Shown: piece by piece, positions 26,062 through 34,794 of the stretch
Layout: each line of letters starts with the position of its first letter
How positions within the stretch are numbered: position 1 is the first letter of the stretch
Source of the DNA: Actinophytocola sp036555685
GTDB taxonomy: Bacteria; Actinomycetota; Actinomycetes; Mycobacteriales; Pseudonocardiaceae
NCBI RefSeq assembly: GCF_036555685.1
Contig: NZ_DATBKY010000232.1
Span: 1-64,000 of the forward strand
Reading direction: 5' to 3'
DNA: 64,000 bases
Made by a program: the position numbers and the translations under genes
The notes under the pieces: generated by a model
Told to the model about the DNA's origin: nothing
Seen by the model: the letters and a program-made list of their open reading frames with translations, nothing else
The model's database searches: none

Positions 26062-27425
26062 AGGAGCGGCTGGCGATCTTCGGGGCGACCGGCGACCTCA
26101 CCGCGCGGTACCTGCTGCCCGGGCTCGCCGCGCTGCGGGCCGGCGGGCATCTGGGTGACGGCTTCCAGCTGATCGGCGCCAGCCGGCACGACTGGGACAG
26201 CGACGAGTTCCGGCGGTGGGCCGCCGCCCAGCTCGACCGGCACGCCGCGGAGTTCCCGGCGGCGGCCCGGGAGGCCGTCGTGTCGTCGTCGAGCTACCGG
26301 CGGGCGGATGTCACCAGCCCCGCGGCGGTCGCGGACGTCGTCGCCGGTGACGGTCCGGTCGCCGCGTACCTGGCGCTGCCTCCGGCGGTGTTCCCCGCGG
26401 CGGTGTCCGCTCTGCACGAGGCGGACCTGCCGGCCGGCAGCAAGATCGTCCTGGAGAAGCCGTTCGGCGAGGACCTGGACAGCGCGGTGACGCTGAACCA
26501 GCTGCTCGCCGAGGTCGTGCCCGAGCAGGCGGTGTTCCGCATCGACCACTTCCTGGCGATGACCACGGTCCAGAACGTGCTCGGCACCCGGCTGGCCAAC
26601 CGGATGCTGGAGCCCGTCTGGAACTCCACGCACATCGCCGAGGTCGACATCATCTGGGACGAGTCGCTGGCACTGGAGGGCAGGGCGGGCTACTACGACG
26701 GTGTCGGCGCGCTCAAGGACATGGTGCAGAACCACCTGCTGCAGCTGCTCTGCCTCGTCGCCATGGAACCGCCGATCAGCCTGGGCGAGCGAGACCTGCG
26801 CGACCGCAAGCTCGACGTCCTGCGTTCGGTGCGGCCGCTCACCGACGCCGACATCGTCCACCACACGCGCCGCGCCCGCTACACGGCAGGTCACGGCGTC
26901 CCGGCCTACGTCGACGAGGCCGGCGTGGACCCGGCACGCCGCACCGAGACCTTCGCCGAGGTGGAGCTCGAGCTGGACAACTGGCGGTGGCCGGGGACGG
27001 TATTCCGGCTCCGCTCCGGGAAGGCGCTCGGGATCGACCGCAAGGAGGTGGCCGTGCGGTTCCGGCACGTGCCGCACCTGCCCCTCGGGCACGGCGGTGA
27101 GGCGCTGCCCAACGTGCTGCGGTTCGGGCTCGACCCCGAGGACCTGACCCTGGACCTGACGGGCATCGGGGCCCGGGCGAGCACGTTCGCCCCGCTGACG
27201 CTGACCGCCCAGATCGACCCGCCCGAGCTGCCCGCCTACGGCCGGCTGCTGCTGGACGTGCTGGAGGGGAACGCGGCCCTGTCCATCCGCGGTGACGAGG
27301 CGGAAGAAGCCTGGCGCGTGCTGACCCCCGTGCTGGCGGCCTGGTCGAAAGACCTCGTCCCGCTCGGGGAGTACCCCGCCGGCTCGGCCGGGCCCGATCC
27401 CCGGCGCCGGGACCGGAACGGCTAG
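26058..27425 (+). CDS. Glucose-6-phosphate dehydrogenase-like protein lacking the phosphate-site Lys
   Basis: 455 residues, a little short for the family. The NADP loop GATGDLTARYLLP (9-21), EKPFG (133-137), RIDHF (161-165), the catalytic His in VQNHLLQ (His226) and a later RSGK are present. The usual DHYLGKE reads DHFLAMT, so the tyrosine and lysine known to hold the 6-phosphate are replaced by Phe and Met. It may oxidise an unphosphorylated or different sugar. It is coupled to the GH15 gene by ATGA and followed 12 bases later by the dehydratase. I give no zwf symbol because of the altered site. Confidence 0.8.
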   Translation: MKERLAIFGATGDLTARYLLPGLAALRAGGHLGDGFQLIGASRHDWDSDEFRRWAAAQLDRHAAEFPAAAREAVVSSSSYRRADVTSPAAVADVVAGDGPVAAYLALPPAVFPAAVSALHEADLPAGSKIVLEKPFGEDLDSAVTLNQLLAEVVPEQAVFRIDHFLAMTTVQNVLGTRLANRMLEPVWNSTHIAEVDIIWDESLALEGRAGYYDGVGALKDMVQNHLLQLLCLVAMEPPISLGERDLRDRKLDVLRSVRPLTDADIVHHTRRARYTAGHGVPAYVDEAGVDPARRTETFAEVELELDNWRWPGTVFRLRSGKALGIDRKEVAVRFRHVPHLPLGHGGEALPNVLRFGLDPEDLTLDLTGIGARASTFAPLTLTAQIDPPELPAYGRLLLDVLEGNAALSIRGDEAEEAWRVLTPVLAAWSKDLVPLGEYPAGSAGPDPRRRDRNG

Positions 27426-27437
27426 AAGGGAAGATCG

Positions 27438-29168
27438 ATGGTCCATAGTGGACCGCAGCTGCGGAGCCAGCGGCTGCGCAGGGTCAACCACCAGGGCGAC
27501 GCGCTGCGCCTCGGGATGAACTGGACCGAGGAGGATCTCGGCAAGCCGCAGGTCCTCGTGGACAGCGGTACGGCATGGGCCACCCGGGCACGTTCCATTT
27601 CCGGGAGCTGGTCGAGGAAGTCAGCAACGGCGTCTACGAGGCCGGCGGGAAGCCGGGCGTCTTCGCGGTCAGCGACATCTGCGACGGTGTCGTCCAGGCC
27701 ACGGACGGCATGAGCTACTCGCTCATCTCCCGCGACATCATGGCGGCGATGGTCGCGATCCACGCGCTCGGGCATCCCCACGACGGCATGGTGCTGGTCT
27801 CCGGGCAACGACAAGTCGGTTTCCGCGCACCTGCTCGCGATCGCACGCTGCGACCTCCCGGCCATCCACCTGCCCGGCGGCACGCAGCTGAACGCGCCCA
27901 ACTACATAACGTCCAACCAGATGTGGGAGATGGGCGCCGCGGTCGAACGGGGCGAGCTGCCCCGGCAGGACCTCCAGCGCGCGCAGCGCGGCGCCTGCCC
28001 GACGTGCGGGGCGTGCCAGTTCATGGGCAGCGCCAGCACCGGGCAGGTGCTGGCCGAGGCGCTCGGGCTGGCGGTCCACGCTCGTGCCGGCGCCGCTGAC
28101 CAAGCTGCTGCGGTACGCCCGGGCGAGCGGCAAACAGCTCGTCTCGCTGATCCACCAGGACCTCACGCCACGGCGCATCCTCACCCGGGAGGCGTTCGAG
28201 AACGCGATCATCGTGCACGCTGCCGTCGGCGGGTCGACCAACGCCCTCCTGCACGTGCCGCCGATCGCGGGGAGGCGGGCATCGAGGTCACCATCGACGA
28301 CTTCGACCGCATCCACCGGCGGGTTCCGGTCCTGGCCAACGTGATGTCGACGGGGCGGTACCCGGCCGAGTACCTGTGGTACGCGGGCGGCGTGCCCGCG
28401 GTCATGCTCGAGCTCCAGGAGATGCTGCACCTCGGCTGTCTCACGGTCACCGGCAAGACGCTGGGCGAGAACCTGGACGACATCGAGCACGACCCGTTCT
28501 TCTTCACCGAGCGGCGCGGCTACCTGAACAACGTCAAGGTGGCCCGGGAGGAGATCATCCGCCCGCTGTCCGACCCGTTCGGCGCCGACGGTGGAGTCGC
28601 CGTGCTGTACGGCAACCTCGCACCGGGCGGCGCGATGATCAAGACGTTCTCGGTACCGAGGGAAATGCGCGTCCACATCGGACCCGCACGCGTGTTCGAC
28701 TTCGAGGAGGAGGCGATCCACGCGCTCGTGAAGCGGAGGATATCGCCGGGGGACGTCCTCGTCATCCGCTATGAGGGACCGCGCGCGAACGGCATGCCGG
28801 AGATGTACTACGCGGCCGCCATCCTCTCCGCCGACCGGCACCTGAACACCACCACCGCGATCGTCACCGACGGCCGATACTCCGGCGCCATGACCGGACC
28901 CTGCATCGGGCACGTCGCACCGGAAGCACTGGACGGCGGCCCCATCGCGTTCGTCGAGGAGAACGACCTCATCGAGATCAACGCCCCCGAACGCCGCCTG
29001 GCCATCGTCGGCACCAAAGGCGAGCAGCGCCCGGTGGGCGAGGTCGAGGCGATACTCGCGGAGCTCCGTGCCATCTGGAAGCCGCCGGGGCCACGCCACG
29101 ACAGCGGGATCCTCTCCCTGTACTCGCGCGTCGCCCGCGGCACTTCCGAGGGAGCTTCGATTACATGA
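27438..29168 (+). pseudogene. IlvD/Edd-family dehydratase carrying four frameshifts
   Basis: The whole length of a dihydroxy-acid/aldonate dehydratase can be read, but in five pieces. The frame changes near 27570, 27805, 28080 and 28270. Conserved blocks survive in every piece: GHPGTFHFRELVEEV, DLPAIHLPGG, CPTCGACQFMGSASTGQ, NLAPGGAMIK, VIRYEGP and DGRYSGAMTGPCIGHVAPEA. One cluster ligand (CDK in relatives) reads Asn-Asp-Lys beside a break. Intact protein on both sides of each break means very recent decay or sequencing errors. The enzyme would dehydrate a sugar acid to a 2-keto-3-deoxy acid, fitting an Entner-Doudoroff-like branch after the dehydrogenase. Confidence 0.8.
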
Positions 29169-30175
29169 CGCCGCAGACCGTCGTCATCGCGGACTACGAC
29201 TTCGGTGACGTCGACATCGAGCGGGCGATCATCGAAGACGCCGGCCTCCGGCTGGCCGCCGCCGACTGCAAGACCGAGGACGACGTCATCGAAGCCGCGC
29301 GGGACGCGGACGCGATCATCGCCCAGTACGCCACGGTCGGGGCCAGGACGGTCGACGCCTTCACCCGCTGCAAGGTCATCGCGCGGTACGGCACCGGCGT
29401 CGACATCGTCGACGTGGACGCGGCCACGCGGCGCGGCATCCTGGTCACCAACGTCCCGAACGACTGGTGCCAGAACGAGGTCGCCGACCACGCCATGGCG
29501 CTGCTTCTCGCCGCCGCCAGGAAGATCTGCCGCTACGACCGTGCGACGCGTACCGGAACCTGGCGATGGCAGTCCGGCGAGCCGATCCACCGGCTGCAGG
29601 GACGCACCCTCGGGCTCCTGGCGTTCGGTGCCATCGCGCAGGCCGTCGCGGTCCGGGCGCACGCGTTCGGCATGCTCGTCATCGCCCATGATCCGTACAT
29701 GTCGCCGCAGGACGTGGCGGCGCACGGCGCCCAGCCGGCCTCGTTCGACGAGCTGCTCGAGCGGTCCGACTACCTGGTGATCCAGGCACCGCTGACCAAG
29801 CAGACCCATCACCTCATCGGCGAGCCGGAGCTCCGCCGCATGAAGCCGACGTCGATCCTCGTCAACACGGCTCGCGGGCCGATCGTCAGCGACGACGCCC
29901 TGTACGCGGCGCTGAAGGGGGGCTGGATCGCCGGTGCCGGGCTGGACGACATCGAGGAGGAACCCGCCAAGCTGCGGGACTGGGAGCCCGTGAACCCGCT
30001 GTTCGGTCTGGACAACGTGATCATCACGCCGCACGCGGCCTACTACTCCGACGAGGCGATCCGCACGGTCCGCGACTTCGCCGCTCACGAGGTGGCGCGG
30101 GTGCTGACCGGAACGCCGCCGCTCTCGCCGGTGAACGCGGCCCAGCTCGCCATCGTCCATCCCGGCCCGTCGTGA
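29165..30175 (+). CDS. D-isomer-specific 2-hydroxyacid dehydrogenase
   Basis: 336 residues of the SerA/CtBP superfamily. The NAD loop region reads GRTLGLLAFGAIAQAVA, where the usual GxGxxG is partly altered. Substrate Arg lies in LVNTARG, the acidic partner in GAGLDDIEEEP, and the catalytic His in ITPHAAYYSD. It probably reduces a 2-keto acid or oxidises a 2-hydroxy acid derived from the sugar pathway. The ATG overlaps the dehydratase stop (ATGA), so it is the last gene of the GH15 operon, followed by a hairpin. Confidence 0.85.
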   Translation: MTPQTVVIADYDFGDVDIERAIIEDAGLRLAAADCKTEDDVIEAARDADAIIAQYATVGARTVDAFTRCKVIARYGTGVDIVDVDAATRRGILVTNVPNDWCQNEVADHAMALLLAAARKICRYDRATRTGTWRWQSGEPIHRLQGRTLGLLAFGAIAQAVAVRAHAFGMLVIAHDPYMSPQDVAAHGAQPASFDELLERSDYLVIQAPLTKQTHHLIGEPELRRMKPTSILVNTARGPIVSDDALYAALKGGWIAGAGLDDIEEEPAKLRDWEPVNPLFGLDNVIITPHAAYYSDEAIRTVRDFAAHEVARVLTGTPPLSPVNAAQLAIVHPGPS

Positions 30176-30195
30176 ACGACGGCACGTGGTTCACG
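30171..30195 (+). terminator. Hairpin at the end of the carbohydrate operon
   Basis: CGTGAAC (30171-30177) pairs with GTTCACG (30189-30195) around an 11-base loop and overlaps the stop codon of the hydroxyacid dehydrogenase. No T-tract. Confidence 0.5.
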
Positions 30196-30293
30196 ACCCT
30201 TGACCGTGCCGGTGTCGCGGGGCTGTCTGTCCAGAGTGGAGACACATGGCGGGACGACATCTCCCTGCCCACTTCAACTTATAGCGGACCGGG

Positions 30294-30311
30294 GGGCTTG
30301 CGGCAAGACCC
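30294..30311. promoter_or_regulatory. Operator-like dyad upstream of the GT1 gene
   Basis: GGG-CTTG-CGG-CAAG-A-CCC, an almost perfect 18-base dyad about 60 bases before the glycosyltransferase start. Candidate repressor site. Confidence 0.35.
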
Positions 30312-30370
30312 GGGTCGTGCCGCAGAATCCGCGGCCGAACGCCGGTACCAGGGGAAATGGGAGTCGCCAA

Positions 30371-31573
30371 GTGCGTGTGTTGATGACGACATGGGGATCG
30401 CGTGGGGATGTCGAGCCGCTGGCGGGGCTCGCGGTTGGTTTGCGTGAGCTCGGCGTGGAGGCGCGGGTGTGCGCGCCGCCGGACGAGGATTTCGTGGATT
30501 TGCTGGCGCGGGCCGGGGTGCCGATGGTGCCGCTCGGGCCCTCGGTGCGTTCGGTGGTGACCGGCGAGTTGCCCGACGCCTTCCAGCTCGCGGCCCAGCT
30601 CGTCGCCGCGCGGTTCGAGACGCTCGCCGCGGCGGCCGAGGGATGTGACGTGCTGCTGGCGTCGGGCCTGATGCCGGCCGGGGCGCGCGACGTGGCCGAC
30701 CAGCTCGGCATCCGCTACGTGTACGGGTGCTTCCACATCTTCGGGCTGCCGTCGCGGCACTTCCGGCCGGGGGTGCGGCCCGGCACGCCGTCCGCGCAGG
30801 ACGAGACCGACCTGCAGGCGCAGTGGGAGCAGGACGCCCGGAGCGTGAACGCCTTGTACGGCCCGGCGGTCGACAGCCACCGCGAGGCGATCGGGTTGCC
30901 GCCCCTCGACAACGTCCGCGACTACGTCTTCACCAGCCGGCCGTGGCTGGCGGCGGACCCGCTGCTGTGCCCGTCCGAGGGCATGACGGACCTCGACGTC
31001 GTGCAGACCGGGCCGTGGATCCTGCCCGACGACCGGCCGCTCCCGCCGGCTCTGGCGGAGTTCCTGGACGCCGGAGAATCCCCGGTGTACGTGGGCTTCG
31101 GCAGCATGGCCGCGTACGCCCCGAAGGACATCGCGCGGGTGGCCATCGAGGCGTGCCGCGCGCAGGGCCGCCGGGTCCTGCTCGCTCGCGGCTGGGCCGG
31201 CCTGGCCTCGATCGACGACGCCGAGGACTGCTTCGTCGTCGGCGAGGTGAACCAGCAGGCACTGTTCGCCAGGGTGGCCGCCGTCGTGCACCACGGCGGC
31301 GCGGGCACCACCACGACGGCCGCCCGCGCCGGCGCGCCGCAGGTGGTGGTGCCCCGGATCGCGGACCAGCCGTACTGGGCGGACCGGGTCGCCGCGCTCG
31401 GCGTCGGCGCGGCACACCACGATCCGGTCCCGACCGCCGAGTCCCTGTCCGGCGCGCTCGGGACGGCCCTGACCGCCGAGACCCGAACGCGCGCGCGGGC
31501 CGTGTCCGGCGAGATCCGAGGCGACGGAGCGACGGTGGCCGCGAAGCTGCTCCTCGACGCGGCCGGCGAGTGA
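30371..31573 (+). CDS. GT1 glycosyltransferase (UGT/MGT type)
   Basis: 400 residues with the GT-B fold of antibiotic and sterol glucosyltransferases. It starts VRVLMTTWGSRGDVEPL, as in the GtfA/B and OleD-like enzymes. The donor-binding C-terminal half has VVHHGGAGTTTTAARAGAPQ and a DQPYWADRV motif. The GTG at 30371 has GGGAG 8 bases before it; the longer frame lacks a sensible start. It would attach a hexose from a nucleotide sugar to a small molecule. No biosynthetic genes surround it, so a role in drug inactivation or a lone tailoring step is as likely as a cluster function. Confidence 0.85.
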   Translation: MRVLMTTWGSRGDVEPLAGLAVGLRELGVEARVCAPPDEDFVDLLARAGVPMVPLGPSVRSVVTGELPDAFQLAAQLVAARFETLAAAAEGCDVLLASGLMPAGARDVADQLGIRYVYGCFHIFGLPSRHFRPGVRPGTPSAQDETDLQAQWEQDARSVNALYGPAVDSHREAIGLPPLDNVRDYVFTSRPWLAADPLLCPSEGMTDLDVVQTGPWILPDDRPLPPALAEFLDAGESPVYVGFGSMAAYAPKDIARVAIEACRAQGRRVLLARGWAGLASIDDAEDCFVVGEVNQQALFARVAAVVHHGGAGTTTTAARAGAPQVVVPRIADQPYWADRVAALGVGAAHHDPVPTAESLSGALGTALTAETRTRARAVSGEIRGDGATVAAKLLLDAAGE

Positions 31574-31666
31574 GCCTTCCGGTAAACGTGTGACCTCCGC
31601 TGATCACCTCGGTCGCCGGGCCGTCCCAATAGGCTGGGTCGCGCACGCGATGGACGGGAGGCTGAC

Positions 31667-32353
31667 GTGGCCGAGACGGACCTGGCCGAGACGCCGGTGG
31701 CCGAGGTGATGGCGGAGCTGGCCGCGCTCGAGGACCCGAAGGCGCGCGCGGTGAACGAGAAGCACGGTGACGACCACGGTGTGAACCTCGGCAAGCTGCG
31801 CGCGCTCGCGAAGCGGCTGAAGACCCAGCAGGAGCTCGCGCGCCGGCTCTGGGCGACGGACGACACCGCGGCGCGGCTGCTGGCGCTCCTGATCTGCCGC
31901 CCGAAGGCGTTCGAGCGTGCCGAGCTGGACGTCATGTTGCGCGAGGCGCGCACCCCCAAGGTGCACGACTGGCTCGTGAGCTACGTGGTGAAGAAGAGCC
32001 CGCACGCCGAGGAGCTGCGGGTGGCCTGGTTCGCCGATCCGGACCCGGTGGTCGCCGGTGCCGGCTGGGCGCTGACCACCGACCGCGTCGCCAGGAAACC
32101 CGAAGGCCTCGACCTCGCGGGCCTGCTCGACGTCATCGAGGCGGAGATGGGGGACGCGCCGGCACGCCTGCAGTGGGCGATGAACCACTGCCTGGCCCAG
32201 ATCGGGATCGAGCACGCAGCGCTGCGCGCACGGGCCGTCGACATCGGCGAGCGCCTCGAAGTGCTCAAGGACTACCCGACCCCACCGAACTGCACGTCGC
32301 CCTTCGCGCCCGTCTGGATCGACGAGATGGTTCGCCGGAAGGGTGACGAGTAA
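31667..32353 (+). CDS. HEAT-repeat, DNA-alkylation-repair-like protein
   Basis: 228 residues, almost wholly alpha-helical. Its lay-out (VNLGKLRALAKRLKTQQELARRLWATDD, then repeated helix pairs with WALTTDRV and WAMNHCLAQIG) resembles the AlkD-like HEAT family. AlkD glycosylases bind DNA along a concave basic face; whether this one is active cannot be told. The GTG at 31667 follows GGGAGG. It is convergent with the kinase gene, 15 bases apart. Confidence 0.65.
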   Translation: MAETDLAETPVAEVMAELAALEDPKARAVNEKHGDDHGVNLGKLRALAKRLKTQQELARRLWATDDTAARLLALLICRPKAFERAELDVMLREARTPKVHDWLVSYVVKKSPHAEELRVAWFADPDPVVAGAGWALTTDRVARKPEGLDLAGLLDVIEAEMGDAPARLQWAMNHCLAQIGIEHAALRARAVDIGERLEVLKDYPTPPNCTSPFAPVWIDEMVRRKGDE

Positions 32354-32368
32354 CCCGGACGCGGGCGT

Positions 32369-33682
32369 TCACGGGGTCTTCCCGGCCGCGGTGGCGATGG
32401 CGCGCACGTCGCCGTGGAGGGTGGCGGCCGCCTGCGGGGTGATCGTCGCGTCGCGGGCGTGGCCGTCGATGCGGCGATCGATGTCGCCGAGGCCGGCTTC
32501 GAGGTCCGTGCGGTGGTCGGCGACTTGCTTGCGCAGCTCCTTGGCCGCCCTCGCGACGTCCTGTGCCGCCTCGGCGTGGATGTCGCCGGACTTCGCGCCT
32601 CGGGCGATGTCCTCGAGCAGCGCGCGGAAGGCGGCTCGCCGCGGTGTGCCGGCGGTCTCGCTGCCCGCTGTGTGCTGACCGGTGCCGGACGGCGGGTCGC
32701 CGGACGGCGTGCCGCCGGGCCAGAAGGCGAGGACGGCGGCGAGCGCGGCCGCCGCCAGGATGCCGAGGAGTACGGACCGGCGGCCCAGGCGGCGGCGCCT
32801 GGGTGTCGCGAGGTTTCTCGTCGTGGACTCGCACGGCGCGAGTCGTGCCGTGTGCCCGGCGGCGGCGCTGTCCGGACGGGGCCGGACGGCGGCGGCGAAC
32901 GCGGCGGCGGTCGGGAAGCGGTCGGCCGGGTCCTTCGCCAGCGCACGCAGGCACGCCGCGGCCAGCCGGGGCGGGGTGCTCGCGGGCAGCGCCGGCGCGG
33001 TGCCCGCCTCCTTGGCGCTGACCACGGCGAGCGGGTTGTCCGCGCGGAACGGCTGGTGTCCGGCGAGGGTCTCGTACAGCACGACGCCGAGGGCGTAGAT
33101 GTCGCCGGCCGCGGTGGCGGGCTCGCCGGCGGCGCGTTCGGGGGCGAGGTAGGCCAGCGTGCCGACCATCATGCCGGTGCTGGTCAGGCCGGCGTCCCAG
33201 GCCGTGGCGGCGAGGCCGAAGTCGAGGAGTTTCACGCCGTGCGGGGTGAGCATGATGTTGGCGGGCTTGACGTCCCGGTGGGTGATGCCCGCGTCGTGTG
33301 CGGCCTGCAGCCCGTCCGCGGCCTGCGCGACGATCTCGGCGGCCTCGTCCGCGGGCAGCGTCGGTTCGCGGTCCAGCCGCTGCGCGAGACTCTCGCCGTC
33401 GAGGAGCTCCATGACGATGAACGCGACGCTGCCGGACTCGACGAAGTCGAACACGCCGGCCACGCGGCGCTGGTTCAGCTGTGCGACGGCGAGCGCCTCG
33501 CGGCGGAACCGTTCCCCGCTGGTGGACGTGCGTGCCGCCCACCCGCCGAGCGTCTTGACCGCGACGTCCCGGTGCAGCAGCTCGTCCCTCGCGCGCCACA
33601 CCTCGCCCATGCCACCGCGGCCGATCACGGCCACGAGCCGGTACCGCCCGGCCAGCAACGCTCCCGGTTGTGGCCCGCTCAT
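32369..33682 (-). CDS. Membrane-anchored Ser/Thr protein kinase
   Basis: 437 residues. The kinase domain (about 10-270) has the glycine loop GRGGMGEVW, VAVK, the catalytic HRDVKPAN, DFGLA and an APE-like LAPERA. After a linker, one membrane helix (about 303-325) leads to an extracellular region of about 110 residues rich in helices and charged residues, without PASTA repeats. It would sense an outside signal and phosphorylate cytoplasmic proteins, as Pkn kinases do. The ATG at 33682 is chosen because the conserved region starts there; a start at 33766 is possible. Confidence 0.88.
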   Translation of the reverse strand: MSGPQPGALLAGRYRLVAVIGRGGMGEVWRARDELLHRDVAVKTLGGWAARTSTSGERFRREALAVAQLNQRRVAGVFDFVESGSVAFIVMELLDGESLAQRLDREPTLPADEAAEIVAQAADGLQAAHDAGITHRDVKPANIMLTPHGVKLLDFGLAATAWDAGLTSTGMMVGTLAYLAPERAAGEPATAAGDIYALGVVLYETLAGHQPFRADNPLAVVSAKEAGTAPALPASTPPRLAAACLRALAKDPADRFPTAAAFAAAVRPRPDSAAAGHTARLAPCESTTRNLATPRRRRLGRRSVLLGILAAAALAAVLAFWPGGTPSGDPPSGTGQHTAGSETAGTPRRAAFRALLEDIARGAKSGDIHAEAAQDVARAAKELRKQVADHRTDLEAGLGDIDRRIDGHARDATITPQAAATLHGDVRAIATAAGKTP

Positions 33683-33837
33683 CCTCGCCCCGTCCCAACT
33701 CGCCGACACCCGCACGCCGATCGTTCCCGACGACCGTCCCGGCGCCGACCGTCCCGGCCGGATCATCAGCCGATCTTCAGGTTGACGCCTTGGCCGTGGC
33801 GGGCCGCCAGAGGAGGGAAACGTCTTATCGTGTGGGA

Positions 33838-34698
33838 ATGGACGTTGGTGTCGGACTGCCTTCCACCATCAAGTCGGCCACCGGCCGGGAGATTCTGGAC
33901 TGGGCGCGCGAAGCGGACGCGGCCGGTTTCTCCAGTCTCGGGACGATCGACCGGATCGTGTACGGCAACCACGAGACGATCCCGACGCTCGCCGCCGCGG
34001 CGGCGGTGACCAGCAGGGTGCGCCTGCACAGCGCGATCCTCATCGGGCCGTTCCGTGGCAACGGGACGTTGCTGGCCAAGCAGCTCGCCAGCGTGGACAG
34101 CTTCTCCGGCGGCCGCCTCACCGTCGGCATCGCCGTCGGCGCCCGCACGGACGACTACGCGGCGACCGGGGCGGACTTCGAGGGGCGCGGCGCCGTGTTC
34201 GACGCGCAGCTCGACGAGTTCCGCGAGGTGTGGGGCGGCGCGTCGCGGGGCTTCGCGGGTGCGGTGGGACCGGGTCCGGTCCAGCCCGGTGGTCCGCCGT
34301 TGATGATCGGTGGCACCAGCGCGGCGGCGATCCGGCGCACCGTGACCCACGGCGCCGGCTGGATGGCCGGCGGTGGCGGGGCCGACATGTTCGCGGGCAT
34401 GGCCGAGCGGGTCCGCGGCGCGTGGCGGGACGCGGGCCGGGACGGCACGCCCCGGCTGGCCGCGCTCGGCTACTACGCGCTCGGTCCGGACGCGGACTCG
34501 CTGGCCTCGGGATACCTGGGCGACTACTACGCGTTCCTCGGCGACTATGCCGACCGGATCGCCGCGGGCGCGCTCAGGAGCGACGCGGCGGTGCGCGACG
34601 CGATCGGCCGGTTCGCCGACGCCGGCTGCGACGAGCTGATCCTCTTCCCGAGCTCCCCGGACCTCGACCAGCTACGCCGCCTCGCCGACCTTCGCTGA
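33838..34698 (+). CDS. LLM-class flavin/F420-dependent oxidoreductase
   Basis: 286 residues of the luciferase-like TIM-barrel family. It begins DVGVGLPSTI and has the RVRLHSAIL and FSGGRLTVGIAVG strands typical of the class, plus PLMIGGTS and GAGWMAGGG later. In actinobacteria many members use F420; the cofactor cannot be fixed here. A GTG six bases upstream is an alternative start, and the AGGAGGG at 33811-33817 favours that earlier codon. Substrate unknown. It ends in front of a tandem-repeat element and the GCS2-like ligase. Confidence 0.85.
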   Translation: MDVGVGLPSTIKSATGREILDWAREADAAGFSSLGTIDRIVYGNHETIPTLAAAAAVTSRVRLHSAILIGPFRGNGTLLAKQLASVDSFSGGRLTVGIAVGARTDDYAATGADFEGRGAVFDAQLDEFREVWGGASRGFAGAVGPGPVQPGGPPLMIGGTSAAAIRRTVTHGAGWMAGGGGADMFAGMAERVRGAWRDAGRDGTPRLAALGYYALGPDADSLASGYLGDYYAFLGDYADRIAAGALRSDAAVRDAIGRFADAGCDELILFPSSPDLDQLRRLADLR

Positions 34699-34704
34699 TC
34701 ACGC

Positions 34705-34734
34705 CGGTTCGGCACGGTTCGGCACGGTCCGGCT
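34705..34734 (+). repeat. Three 10-base tandem repeats
   Basis: CGGTTCGGCA twice (34705-34714, 34715-34724), then CGGTCCGGCT (34725-34734). TCACG and CGTGA flank the block and can pair, so it may fold as a terminator after the LLM gene. Confidence 0.7.
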
Positions 34735-34761
34735 ACGCCGTGACCAGTGCTCGGCTGGTTG

Positions 34762-34785
34762 GTTACGCGGCTGGTTCGCGGGTAA
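34762..34785 (+). promoter_or_regulatory. SigB/SigF-type promoter of the GCS2-diiron operon
   Basis: GTTA (34762-34765), 14 bases, GGGTAA (34780-34785), very close to the GTG/ATG at 34795-34798, so the message would be nearly leaderless. It matches the GTTT/GNNT-N14-16-GGGTA pattern of actinobacterial stress sigma factors. Confidence 0.5.
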
Positions 34786-34794
34786 TCGGGCGCG

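Noticed and set aside
27575..28344. Several small separate genes in the dehydratase region
   Set aside because: Each piece continues the same protein family in order, so they are frameshifted parts of one gene.
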